DNA of 64,000 nucleotides from UBA9676 sp963741615 (GTDB lineage Bacteria > Actinomycetota > Actinomycetes > Streptosporangiales > Streptosporangiaceae): the NCBI GenBank assembly GCA_963741615.1, contig CAVUIU010000027.1:62001-126000 (forward strand). The letters are read 5' to 3'. Under the pieces are notes generated by a model. The model made no database searches and was not told where the DNA came from. It worked only from the letters and a program-made list of their open reading frames with translations. A program made the translations under genes and the position numbers. The first letter of the stretch is position 1, and each line of letters starts with the position of its first letter. Below are positions 20,152-29,020 of the stretch, in pieces.

Positions 20152-21372
20152 TCAGGACAGCCGCTCGACGATCATCGCCATGCCCTGGCCGCCGCCCACG
20201 CACATGGTCTCAAGCCCGAACGTCTTGTCGTGGAACTGCAGGCCGTTGAGCAGGGTGCTGGTGATCCTGGCTCCCGTCATGCCGAACGGGTGGCCGACCG
20301 CGATCGCCCCGCCGTTGACGTTCAGCTTGTCAATGTCGATGGACAGGTCGCGGTAGGAGGGGATGACCTGGGCGGCGAACGCCTCATTGATCTCGACCAG
20401 GTCGATATCGTCTATGGTCATCCCGGCCCGCTGCAGCACCTGCCGCGAGGCGTCCACCGGGCCCAGCCCCATGATCTCGGGGGAGAGCGCCGACAGGCCG
20501 GTGGCCACGATCCTGGCCAGCGGGGTGATCCCGAGGTCGGCAGCCTTGCGGTCGCTCATGATCACAACGGCGGCGGCGCCGTCGTTGAGCGGGCAGCAGT
20601 TGCCGGCCGTGACCGTCCCGTCCGGGCGGAACACCGGCTTCAGCGTGGCCACCTTGTCCAGGGTGGTGCCGGGCCGCGGGCCGTCGTCCGCGGCCAGCAC
20701 GGTGCCGTCCGGCATCGTGGCCGGCGTGATGTCCCGCTGCCAGAACCCGTTGGCGAGCGCCTTTTCGGCCATGTTCTGCGACCGCACGCCGAACTCGTCC
20801 TGCTCGGCCCGGGTGATCCCGCGTATCTGGGCAACGTTCTCGGCGGTCTGCCCCATCGCGATGTAGACGTCGGGCACGGTGCCGTCCTCGCGCGGGTCGT
20901 GCCAGGGCTGGACATCGGCACCCGAGCGGGCTTCCGTCCGGGCCTCGGCCTCGGCGAACACCGGGTTCTTGGTGTCGGGCCAGCTGTCGCTGCTGCCCTT
21001 GCCGAACCGGCTCACGCACTCGACGCCGGCGGATATGAACACGTCACCCTCACCGGCCTTGATGGCGTGGAAGGCCATCCGCGTGGTCTGCAATGACGAC
21101 GAGCAGTACCGGCTGAGCGTCGTGCCCGGCAGATGGTCGAAGCCGAGCATGATCGCGACCACCCGCGCCATGTTGAAGCCCTGCTCACCACCGGGGAGAC
21201 CGCAGCCAAGGATAAGGTCGCCGATGTCGGCCGGGTCGAGCTGTGGCACCTTGGCCAGGGCGGCCGTGACCATCTGGCCGGTCAGGTCGTCGGGCCGGAC
21301 GGTGGTGAGGGATCCCTTGAACGCCCGGCCGATCGGTGAGCGGGCGGTGGCGACGATGACGGCCTCGGTCAT
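20152..21372 (-). CDS. fadA: Acetyl-CoA C-acyltransferase (thiolase)
   Basis: 406 residues. Nucleophile Cys90 lies in LSRYCSSSLQTT, the conserved catalytic histidine in GHPFGMTGAR, and the second cysteine in CVGGGQGMAM. It performs thiolytic cleavage of 3-ketoacyl-CoA (beta-oxidation) or the reverse condensation. No fadB/fadE partner lies beside it. A perfect 12-bp palindrome 26-37 bases before the start is a candidate operator and matches half-sites near the TetR gene at 34 kb. Confidence 0.95.
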   Translation of the reverse strand: MTEAVIVATARSPIGRAFKGSLTTVRPDDLTGQMVTAALAKVPQLDPADIGDLILGCGLPGGEQGFNMARVVAIMLGFDHLPGTTLSRYCSSSLQTTRMAFHAIKAGEGDVFISAGVECVSRFGKGSSDSWPDTKNPVFAEAEARTEARSGADVQPWHDPREDGTVPDVYIAMGQTAENVAQIRGITRAEQDEFGVRSQNMAEKALANGFWQRDITPATMPDGTVLAADDGPRPGTTLDKVATLKPVFRPDGTVTAGNCCPLNDGAAAVVIMSDRKAADLGITPLARIVATGLSALSPEIMGLGPVDASRQVLQRAGMTIDDIDLVEINEAFAAQVIPSYRDLSIDIDKLNVNGGAIAVGHPFGMTGARITSTLLNGLQFHDKTFGLETMCVGGGQGMAMIVERLS

Positions 21373-21397
21373 GGCGGGCTCCCTCGCGTGCTCGTGG

Positions 21398-21409
21398 CTA
21401 ACCGGTTAG
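21398..21409 (-). promoter_or_regulatory. Candidate TetR-type operator upstream of thiolase
   Basis: Perfect palindrome CTAACCGGTTAG. The decamer ACCGGTTAGT (21401-21410) recurs exactly at 34731-34740 and, reversed, at 34771-34780, flanking a TetR gene promoter. A shared regulator is inferred, not shown. Confidence 0.5.
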
Positions 21410-21576
21410 TAGCCTATGCCAGCCGGGCCGGCCGTCCCAGCGGCCTGGGTGGCCTCAGCAGCGGTAGTCCAGCGGGCCCCGGGAGGGTGGGATAGCGTCG
21501 GTGGGCAGGACCCGGCCATCGGGGCCGGCCGCAACGGGGCGGCCGCATGCCGGGGCTGACCTGGGGAGGGTTGGCG

Positions 21577-22971
21577 ATGCAGGTCCATGAATCGCTGGTC
21601 GAGCTTGTCGGCAACACCCCGCTGGTCAGGCTCCGCGCGGTGACCCGGGGGCTGGCGGGCGCGGGCCGTGACGCACCGGCCGTGCTGGCCAAGGTGGAGT
21701 ACTTCAATCCCGGCGGGTCGGTGAAGGACCGGATCGCCCTGCGCATGGTGGAGGCCGCGGAGGCGTCCGGCGCCCTCCGGCCCGGGGGCACGATCATCGA
21801 GCCGACGTCCGGCAACACCGGGGTGGGACTGGCGATCGTGGCGGTGGAGAAGGGGTACCGCTGCCTGTTCGTCTGCCCGGACAAGGTCGGCCAGGACAAG
21901 ATCGCCGTGCTGCGCGCCTACGGGGCCGAGGTGGTCGTCTGCCCCGGCACGGTGTCGCCGGAGCACCCCGATTCCTATTACTCGGTCTCCACCCGGCTGG
22001 CCCGGGAGACGCCGGGTGGCTGGAAGCCGGACCAGTACGCCAATCCTGACAACCCCGCTTCCCACTACCACTCCACCGGACCGGAGATCTGGGCGCAGAC
22101 GGACGGGAAGATCACCCATTTCGTGGCCGGGATCGGCACCGGCGGGACGATCACGGGTGCCGGCCGGTACCTGAAGGAGGCCTCCGGGGGCAGGGTGAAG
22201 GTGATCGGCGCCGACCCGGAAGGCTCGGTGTACTCGGGTGGGTCAGGCCGCCCCTACCTGGTCGAGGGCGTGGGGGAGGACATGTGGCCGGACACCTACG
22301 ACCCGGCCGTGTGCGACCAGGTGATCGCGGTCAGCGACGCTGACTCGTTCCTGATGACCCGCAGGCTCGCGCGGGAGGAAGCGCTGCTGGTCGGTGGCTC
22401 GTGCGGGCTGGCGGTGGTCGCCGCGCTGCGGGCCGCCGCCACCGCGGGCCCCGGTGACGTGATCGTGGTGCTGCTGCCCGACGGCGGCCGCGGCTACCTG
22501 TCGAAGATCTTCAACGACGAGTGGATGGCGGACTACGGCTTCCTGACCGAGCAGACCACCGAGCCCAAGATCGCCGACGTGCTCGCGCGCAAGCTGGCCG
22601 GCCTGCCCGAGTTCGTGCACACCCACCCCGACGAGCAGGTCGCGACCGCCATCTCGATCCTGCGTGAGTACAACGTCTCGCAGCTGCCGGTGATGAAGGC
22701 CGAGCCGCCGGTGATGGCGGCCGAGGTGGTCGGCTCGGTGGTGGAGCGCGATCTGCTCGAAGCGCTCGTATCCGGCCGTGCCAGCCCGAAGGACCCGGTC
22801 GGCCGGCATATGTCACCGCCGCTGCCGATGGTCGGCTCGGGCGAGCAGGTCAGCCGGGCGGTGGACGCGCTGGAGAAGGCGGGTGCGGCGGTGGTGCTGG
22901 TGGACGGCCGGCCCGCGGCCATGATCACCCGCCAGGACGTGCTCACTTTCCTGGCCGGGAGCGCGGCATGA
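21577..22971 (+). CDS. Cystathionine beta-synthase with CBS-domain pair
   Basis: 464 residues. It condenses serine and homocysteine to cystathionine (PLP). PLP Lys50 lies in NPGGSVKDRIALR, the substrate loop is TSGNTGVGLAI, and the phosphate loop is GIGTGGTITGAG. Residues about 335-464 form two CBS domains (EQVATAISILREYNVSQLPV; GSGEQVSRAVDALEKAGAAV), the usual regulatory module. ATG at 21577 is preceded by GGGAGGG at good spacing; the in-frame ATG at 21547 is less likely. It overlaps the next gene as ATGA, forming a transsulfuration operon. Confidence 0.95.
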   Translation: MQVHESLVELVGNTPLVRLRAVTRGLAGAGRDAPAVLAKVEYFNPGGSVKDRIALRMVEAAEASGALRPGGTIIEPTSGNTGVGLAIVAVEKGYRCLFVCPDKVGQDKIAVLRAYGAEVVVCPGTVSPEHPDSYYSVSTRLARETPGGWKPDQYANPDNPASHYHSTGPEIWAQTDGKITHFVAGIGTGGTITGAGRYLKEASGGRVKVIGADPEGSVYSGGSGRPYLVEGVGEDMWPDTYDPAVCDQVIAVSDADSFLMTRRLAREEALLVGGSCGLAVVAALRAAATAGPGDVIVVLLPDGGRGYLSKIFNDEWMADYGFLTEQTTEPKIADVLARKLAGLPEFVHTHPDEQVATAISILREYNVSQLPVMKAEPPVMAAEVVGSVVERDLLEALVSGRASPKDPVGRHMSPPLPMVGSGEQVSRAVDALEKAGAAVVLVDGRPAAMITRQDVLTFLAGSAA

Positions 22972-24173
22972 CCGGCCAGGCCGGCGGGGACGTCGCTCCG
23001 GGGGCCGGGAGCCCGGCCGGCCGGCGGGGAGCCGGCGGTTTCGAGACGCTGGCGATCCACGCCGGGCAGGAGCCCGATCCGCGCACGGGTGCGGTGGTCC
23101 CGCCCATCTACCAGGTCTCCACCTACGCCCAGGACGGGGTGGGTGGGCTGCGCGAGGGCTATGAGTACTCGCGCACCGCCAACCCCACCCGTGCCGCACT
23201 GGAGGAGTGCCTCGCCGCTCTGGAGGGCGGGGCGCGGGGCCTCGCCTTCGCCTCCGGGATGGCCGCCGAGGACTGCCTGCTGCGCACCGTCTGCTCGCCC
23301 GGCGACCACGTCCTCATCGGCCACGACGCCTACGGCGGCACCTACCGCCTGTTCGACAAGGTCCTCTCCCACTGGCAGGTGAGCTACCGCCCGGTGCACT
23401 TCGCGGACTCCCGCGCCGTCCGGCAGGCCCTCGCGGAACGCCCGGTGCGTGCGGTGTGGGTGGAGACGCCCACCAACCCGCTGCTTTCGGTCGTGGACAT
23501 CACGGCGCTCGCGCAGGCGTGCCGGGAGGCGGGGACGCTGCTGGTGGTGGACAACACGTTCGCCTCCCCCTATCTGCAGAACCCGCTCGCGCTCGGCGCG
23601 GGCGCTGTCGTCCATTCCACGACGAAGTACCTGGGCGGCCACTCCGATGTGCTCGGTGGCGCGCTGGTGGTGTCCGACCCGGCGCTCGGTGAGCGCCTTG
23701 CTTTTCAGCAGAACGCGACTGGCGCGGTGGCGGGCCCGTTCGACGCCTGGCTGACGCTGCGCGGGATCAGGACCCTCGCGGTCCGGATGGACCGTCATTG
23801 CCTCAACGCCTCGCGGGTGGCCGGCATGCTGGCCACGCATCCGGCCGTGACCGGGGTGCACTATCCGGGGCTGCCCGGCCACCCGGGCCATGAGGTCGCG
23901 GTCAAGCAGATGCGCGGGTTCGGGGGGATGGTGGCCTTCCGCGTGCGCGGCGGCGAGGAGGCGGCGGTGGCGGTCTGCGGGCGGACCCGGCTGTTCACCC
24001 TGGGGGAGTCGCTCGGCGGCGTGGAATCCCTGATCGAGCACCCCGCCCGGATGACCCATGCGTCGGCCGCCGGCTCGCCGCTGGAGGTGCCCGGCGATCT
24101 GGTGCGCCTGTCGGTCGGCATCGAGTCCGTCGACGACCTGCTGGACGATCTGCGCCAGGCGCTGCCGCGCTGA
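22968..24173 (+). CDS. metB: Cystathionine gamma-synthase / gamma-lyase family PLP enzyme
   Basis: 401 residues, Cys/Met-metabolism PLP family. Motifs: YEYSRTANPTRAALEE, ASGMAAEDCLL, and the PLP lysine near residue 220 in HSTTKYLGGHSDVLGG. The ATGA overlap with the beta-synthase indicates coupled translation. With the upstream gene it could run forward or reverse transsulfuration. Gamma-synthase and gamma-lyase cannot be separated by eye; pairing with a beta-synthase makes lyase (cysteine from homocysteine) equally plausible. Confidence 0.93.
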   Translation: MTGQAGGDVAPGAGSPAGRRGAGGFETLAIHAGQEPDPRTGAVVPPIYQVSTYAQDGVGGLREGYEYSRTANPTRAALEECLAALEGGARGLAFASGMAAEDCLLRTVCSPGDHVLIGHDAYGGTYRLFDKVLSHWQVSYRPVHFADSRAVRQALAERPVRAVWVETPTNPLLSVVDITALAQACREAGTLLVVDNTFASPYLQNPLALGAGAVVHSTTKYLGGHSDVLGGALVVSDPALGERLAFQQNATGAVAGPFDAWLTLRGIRTLAVRMDRHCLNASRVAGMLATHPAVTGVHYPGLPGHPGHEVAVKQMRGFGGMVAFRVRGGEEAAVAVCGRTRLFTLGESLGGVESLIEHPARMTHASAAGSPLEVPGDLVRLSVGIESVDDLLDDLRQALPR

Positions 24174-24195
24174 CCGGCCGCATCATGTCCTGGCG

Positions 24196-24753
24196 TCAGC
24201 TGTTCCAGACCATCAGCACCAGGATGACCAGCCAGATCAGGCTGACCACGCCCGCCATCGAGGCGATGCGGCCGCGTTCCACGTTGGCGACGTGCGGCGC
24301 GGTGGCCACCCCCGCCGCCGCGGCCGCCGCGGTCTGCGCGGGGCTGGCAGGCTCCCCGGCCAGGGGCTCGGCGTCCTCCGGGTTACCCCCGGCCGGGGGC
24401 TGCGACGCCGGGGCTTCCTGCTTGCCCGTGGTCACCAGCGCGGCGACGGCGCGCCGCTGATCGCGCATGATGAGCAGCAGCAGCACCAGAGCCACGACGT
24501 ACAGCGTCATCGAGGCGGTCAGCCACGCCTTGCTCAGGACTTTCAGCTCCTGCGCGAGGACGATCCCGAAGATCAGGACGCCCAGCGTCGCGGCGCCGAA
24601 CACCCTGGTCATCAGCATCAGGTACCGCAGCACGACGACGTTGCGGGTGCGGATGGCCCGGGGGGTGGACATGGTCGCGATGGTGACCGGCCCGATGGTG
24701 AAGATCACGAAAGCGACGTGGAGCCAGAGCACGAGCCGGTCGGTGAAAGACAT
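24196..24753 (-). CDS. DUF2269-like integral membrane protein
   Basis: 185 residues. Predicted helices near residues 8-28, 48-68, 75-98 and 160-183. The N-terminal pattern LVLWLHVAFVIFTIGPVTIA and STPRAIRTRNVVVLR resembles DUF2269 membrane proteins. An Ala/Pro/Glu-rich cytoplasmic loop (about 105-155) separates the last helix. Function unknown. It converges on the transsulfuration operon with a 22-bp gap. Confidence 0.72.
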   Translation of the reverse strand: MSFTDRLVLWLHVAFVIFTIGPVTIATMSTPRAIRTRNVVVLRYLMLMTRVFGAATLGVLIFGIVLAQELKVLSKAWLTASMTLYVVALVLLLLIMRDQRRAVAALVTTGKQEAPASQPPAGGNPEDAEPLAGEPASPAQTAAAAAAGVATAPHVANVERGRIASMAGVVSLIWLVILVLMVWNS

Positions 24754-24795
24754 GAGCAGATCTTAGGGGTCCGGCCGTGGAGGGCCGCCGGCGGA

Positions 24796-24830
24796 CACGA
24801 TCCCCTGGCACGGGGTGCCAGGGGATCGTG
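24796..24830. terminator. Strong hairpin, probable bidirectional terminator
   Basis: Perfect 16-bp stem CACGATCCCCTGGCAC with GGG loop and exact complement 24815-24830. It lies between two minus-strand membrane-protein genes, so it would end the upstream one's transcript. There is only a short T run after the stem, common in GC-rich actinomycetes. Confidence 0.8.
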
Positions 24831-24866
24831 TTGTACAGCAGGCTCTTCGGGGCGGCGCTGAGCCGG

Positions 24867-25163
24867 CTAGTCGCGGGTTGACGCCGTGCGGGCGGATGAC
24901 CCGGTGCTCGCGTCGGCCTTGCCGCCCTTGTTGACGAACCAGGCACCCACCAGGCAGGCCACGCCGATCACGAACGCGACCGCCATCCGGACCGAATGGT
25001 GGCCGTTCGCCGGGGTGGTGTGGCCGAGGATGGAGGGCAGGGATCCTGCCTTCACGGTCAGGTAGACGATGCCGAGGATGATGAACAGAACGCCGATGAT
25101 CGCTAGTACCATCGCGACCGGCCGCTTGCTGGACTGACCGCCCGCGTCGCTGACAGAACTCAC
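24867..25163 (-). CDS. Small two-helix membrane protein, unknown function
   Basis: 98 residues. Helix about 16-38 (VAMVLAIIGVLFIILGIVYL), an extracytoplasmic loop with GHTTPANGHH, and a second helix about 59-78, then a Lys/Ser-rich tail. A good ribosome-binding site AGGAGG precedes the ATG. No family recognised. It is monocistronic, given the strong hairpin downstream. Confidence 0.75.
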   Translation of the reverse strand: MSSVSDAGGQSSKRPVAMVLAIIGVLFIILGIVYLTVKAGSLPSILGHTTPANGHHSVRMAVAFVIGVACLVGAWFVNKGGKADASTGSSARTASTRD

Positions 25164-25295
25164 GTAGTCCTCCTAGGAAGATGTGCCGGGCCTCGCTCCG
25201 CCTGCCGCTGGTCCGGCCCGCTCATCAGCTGTGACTGCCGAACGCTACTACGAGAAGGGAACGTGCGTGGCGATGTCCCACATGCTTACGTCACC

Positions 25296-27299
25296 CTATC
25301 GCCTGGACGCGCGGCGGGTGCGCAGGAAGTCCTTCACCACGTACTCGCCGAGCCGCTCCGGCTGGGCGCGCAGGACACGGCCACCGTTGCGCCGCGCGAC
25401 TTCGTCCACAAAGGCGGTCAGCCTTTCGTCGTTGACGAGCATGAAGATATTGAGCGAGGCCCGGCGCCTGGTCATCTTGTCGACTTCGGCCAGGGTGAGT
25501 TCCAGCGTCTCCGGCGCTGGCGGCCAGTCGAACCAGGACTGCCCGTCCCGGCGCAAGTGGGCGGTGGGTTCGCCGTCGGTCACGATGAGCACGACCGGGT
25601 CGTGCTCGGGGCGGCGGTCCAGGTAGCGCCCGGCCAGCACCAGCGCGTGGTGCAGGTTGGTGCCCTGCACCATGTCCCAGCCGAGCCCGGCCAGGTCGGT
25701 CTCACGCAGTTCACGGGCGTAGTTGGAGAAGCCGATCACCTGGATGGAGTCCTGCGGGAACCGGCTGCGCACCAGCGCGTGCAGGGCGAGCGCGGTCTGC
25801 TTGGCCGCACCCCAGGTGCCGCGGATGGCCATCGAGTAGGACAGGTTGACCAGCAGGCACACCGCGGCACTGGCCCGGCGCTCGGTTTCTTCCACCTCGA
25901 AATCCTGCGCCGACAGCCGGACCCGGGGCGGGTCACCCTCCCCATGGTGCGGATCCTGCTCTTCCCGGGGCCGGCGGCGGAACGCCGTGGCGTCCCGGAG
26001 CAGCGCGTTGCGGACGGTGGCGGGCGCGTCGATCGCCTGCTCGTCCCCGAACTGCCAGGGCCGTGTCGCGCCGGTGTACTCGCCTGCCTGGCCGGCGTCG
26101 CGCTGCTCGTGATCCCCGTAACCGCCTTCCGGCAGCTCGGCGAAGACCCGGCGCAGGGCGGTCTCACCCAGCCTGCGGACCGCCTTGGGGGTGAGTTCCA
26201 GCTTGCCCGCCGACCGCTGCAGGTAACCCTGCCGCTCCAGCTCCCGTTCGGTCTGGCGGAGCGCCTCCATGTCGTCCACGGCAGCCCGCCCCAGGGCACG
26301 CCGGACCGCGTCCTCGTCGATGTCGTCCAGCCGGGCCCCGGGGTAGTCCTGGCGCAGGGCCGTCTCAAGTTCGGCGAGGTCGGCCAGGTCCGCGAGGGCG
26401 GTGGTGGCATCGCCCAGGCCGAGCGGGCTGTCGCCGGTCATCGTCTCGCCCGGCCAGCTCGCCATGTCCAGCTCCGGGCGGCGTGCGCGCAGCGCGTCGG
26501 CCAGCCGGGCCATCTCCGCCGCGAGACCCGCGTCGGAGAGCGTCTGCTGCATGAGCCCGGCGAGTTCGTCCCGCTGGTCCGGGCTGAGCGATGACATCAG
26601 CCGCTGGGCTGCCATGGCCCGGCGGACGAGCGCGTCGACCAGCTCCTCCAGGTTGGCCGGGCGGTCAGGGAAAAGGTCCCCGTACGAGTCCATGAACGCA
26701 TCGAAGTCCTGCTGCGTGTGCTCGCCCCGCGCGTCCGCCTCCAGCATCTGGTTGAGTTCCGCCAGCATGTCCTTGACGTGCTGCATCGACTCCGGGTCGG
26801 GGCCTTCGAGCACGTCTTTCATGCCGCGGAACTGGCTGTCCAGCACCTGGCGCCGGAGCAGGTCTTTGAGCTGCTCGAACGTGTCCCGCGCGGCGGCCGA
26901 CCGCCAGTCGTAGTCGGCCAGCCGCCGGATCGCCTGCGCGGTGTCGGATGGCAGCGAATCCAGCTCCGCCTCGCGCATCCTGGCCTCGTCGCCCGGGTCG
27001 GGGAACAGCTCCGCCCGCTCCTGCCCGATCGCTGTGTCCAGCAGGGCCCGGGCCTGCTCCAGGATGCCGTCGAGGCGGCCGCGGCTGCGCACCTCCCGCT
27101 GCCGTTCCCGCACCCGGCGCAGCATGTCGTCCAGTCCCCGCTCGCCCCCCATCCCGCGCCGGAGCAGGTCACGCAGGGCGGCGGCGGGGTCGGACCCGCC
27201 GAGCACGGCGTCCCCGAGCTCGTCCAGGGCCAGGCGGGCGTCGTACGGCGGTGCGAGTGGATCCGGGCCGTCGCGGTACTGGCCGTACCGGTAAGTCAC
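25296..27299 (-). CDS. VWA-domain protein, partner of the MoxR-type ATPase
   Basis: 667 residues from GTG 27299 (GAAGGGAG upstream). A long helical N-terminal region (about 1-430) is followed by a von Willebrand A domain (about 470-650). The MIDAS triplet DxSxS reads VNLSYSMA, with Asn replacing the first Asp; the later TDGEPT element is kept. Such proteins pair with MoxR AAA+ ATPases to load cofactors or remodel complexes; the pair here fits the actinobacterial magnesium-chelatase-like type, though nothing nearby suggests tetrapyrrole work. The open frame extends upstream to 27515 through an Arg-rich stretch I reject. Confidence 0.87.
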   Translation of the reverse strand: MTYRYGQYRDGPDPLAPPYDARLALDELGDAVLGGSDPAAALRDLLRRGMGGERGLDDMLRRVRERQREVRSRGRLDGILEQARALLDTAIGQERAELFPDPGDEARMREAELDSLPSDTAQAIRRLADYDWRSAAARDTFEQLKDLLRRQVLDSQFRGMKDVLEGPDPESMQHVKDMLAELNQMLEADARGEHTQQDFDAFMDSYGDLFPDRPANLEELVDALVRRAMAAQRLMSSLSPDQRDELAGLMQQTLSDAGLAAEMARLADALRARRPELDMASWPGETMTGDSPLGLGDATTALADLADLAELETALRQDYPGARLDDIDEDAVRRALGRAAVDDMEALRQTERELERQGYLQRSAGKLELTPKAVRRLGETALRRVFAELPEGGYGDHEQRDAGQAGEYTGATRPWQFGDEQAIDAPATVRNALLRDATAFRRRPREEQDPHHGEGDPPRVRLSAQDFEVEETERRASAAVCLLVNLSYSMAIRGTWGAAKQTALALHALVRSRFPQDSIQVIGFSNYARELRETDLAGLGWDMVQGTNLHHALVLAGRYLDRRPEHDPVVLIVTDGEPTAHLRRDGQSWFDWPPAPETLELTLAEVDKMTRRRASLNIFMLVNDERLTAFVDEVARRNGGRVLRAQPERLGEYVVKDFLRTRRASRR

Positions 27300-27486
27300 G
27301 TCCGCGCGCTCCCTTCTGCCTCCCTCGCGGTGCGTCGCGCCGGAGGCGCGCCAGCAAGCACCTCGCTTGGTCGTGCCGGAGGCCCGCCATGTGACACAGC
27401 CGGAAGGCGGGACCTCGGCGCCGGGGCGCCGCAGCGGAGCTGCGGCGTTCGGTCCGGTGCCTGCGGCGTTCCGGCCGGCCAGCCGT

Positions 27487-28938
27487 TCATGTGCGGTAGA
27501 CCGCCCCGCCGTCAACCGTGTCCTTGGACAGGCGGCGCATCAGGTACAGGCCCTCCAGCGCGAACTCCACCGCCGCCGCCGCGTGGCCGGGCGACTCGCT
27601 CCCGTCCATGCCGAGCCGTTTCATGAGCCGGGCCAGCCCGGGCACCTCCCCGACCCGCGCGAGCAGGTCGGTCGCGGGCACCAGATCGCCGGATTCGACA
27701 CTGCCGCCCGCCTCGAACGTGGCCAGCAGGCCGGACAGGTCCGCGCTGCCCAGATGCGCACGGAAGGTCTCGGCGGTGGCCCTGCGCAGCAGGTGCTCGA
27801 GCACCTCGGCCTCCCGGCCCTCCTCGCTGACCTCGAACTCGACCTTGCCGCGCAGCGTGCTGACCGTGGCCGGCAGGTCGCAGATCCTGGCCACCGGCCG
27901 CTGCTCGCCGGCCAGGGCCGCCCGGCGCACCGCCGAGGCGGCGGCGGACTCGGCGGCGGCGATCGCGAACCGGGCCGACACGCCGGAACGCGAATCGATA
28001 GCGGGCGAGGCCCGCACGAGCCGGGTGAACCTGGCGATGACCTCGACCAGGTGGCCGGGCAGAGCCGCGCCCGGGTCGCCGCCCTGCCAGGAGAGCTCCG
28101 CCTCCTGCCGGACAAGGGCGAGCTCGTCCTCCAGCGTCATCGGGTAGTGGGTGCGGATCTCAGCGCCGAACCGGTCCTTCAGCGGGGTGATGATGCGCCC
28201 GCGGTTGGTGTAGTCCTCCGGGTTGGCGCTGGCCACCAGCACCAGGTCCAGCGGCAGCCGGAGCGCGTATCCGCGCACCCCGATGTCCCGCTCCTCCAGC
28301 ACGTTCAGCAGCGATACCTGGATCCGCTCGGCCAGGTCGGGAAGCTCGTTCAGGCAGAACACGCCCCGGTTGGTGCGGGGCACCAGCCCGAAGTGGATCG
28401 TCTCCGGATCGCCGAGGGTGCGGCCCTCGGCGACCTTGACGGGGTCCACGTCCCCGATCAGGTCGCCGACGCTGGTGTCGGGGGTCGCCAGCTTCTCCCC
28501 GTAACGCTCGCCGCGGTGCCGCCAGCTCACCGCCAGGTTGTCGCCCTGCTCGGCCGCGAGCCGCCGGCAGCGGGCACACACCGGCGCGAAGGGATGGTCG
28601 CTGATCTCGCACCCGGCCACCATGGGCGTCCACTCGTCGAGCAGGCCGGGAAGGGTCCTGATCAGGCGGGTCTTGCCCTGGCCACGTTCACCGAGCAGGA
28701 TCGTGTCGTGCCCGGCCAGGAGGGCACGTTCCAGGTGCGGGAGAACGGTCTGGCCGAAGCCGATGATCCCGGGAAACCTCTCCTCTCCCGCACGCATCCG
28801 GGCCAGCAGGTTGCGCCGGATCTCGTCTTTGACCGTCAGGTAGGTGTGACCGCTCGCGCGCAGCTCTCCCACCGTGGTGCCCGCGGGGCTGGGGGAGGGG
28901 CTTGCGCCGCTACCGGCCTGGCTGTGTGAGTGCACCAT
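27487..28938 (-). CDS. MoxR/ChlI-type AAA+ ATPase
   Basis: 483 residues. Walker A GERGQGKTR (about residue 85), a CARCRR pair suggesting a metal-binding insertion (about residue 120), Walker-B region GVFCLNELPDLAERIQ, and sensor region VASANPEDYTNRGR. The LNEL form, lacking the usual DE, is typical of this ChlI-like subgroup as I know it. It probably works with the VWA protein encoded 187 bp downstream on the same strand. No Shine-Dalgarno is obvious before ATG 28938. Confidence 0.9.
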   Translation of the reverse strand: MVHSHSQAGSGASPSPSPAGTTVGELRASGHTYLTVKDEIRRNLLARMRAGEERFPGIIGFGQTVLPHLERALLAGHDTILLGERGQGKTRLIRTLPGLLDEWTPMVAGCEISDHPFAPVCARCRRLAAEQGDNLAVSWRHRGERYGEKLATPDTSVGDLIGDVDPVKVAEGRTLGDPETIHFGLVPRTNRGVFCLNELPDLAERIQVSLLNVLEERDIGVRGYALRLPLDLVLVASANPEDYTNRGRIITPLKDRFGAEIRTHYPMTLEDELALVRQEAELSWQGGDPGAALPGHLVEVIARFTRLVRASPAIDSRSGVSARFAIAAAESAAASAVRRAALAGEQRPVARICDLPATVSTLRGKVEFEVSEEGREAEVLEHLLRRATAETFRAHLGSADLSGLLATFEAGGSVESGDLVPATDLLARVGEVPGLARLMKRLGMDGSESPGHAAAAVEFALEGLYLMRRLSKDTVDGGAVYRT

Positions 28939-29020
28939 TCGACACTATGTCCATGCCGGCCGGATTCGCGACATGCTGGGCGAGGCCGTCAGGCCGTCAG
29001 CGGCACAGGAGGAGCGGGAC

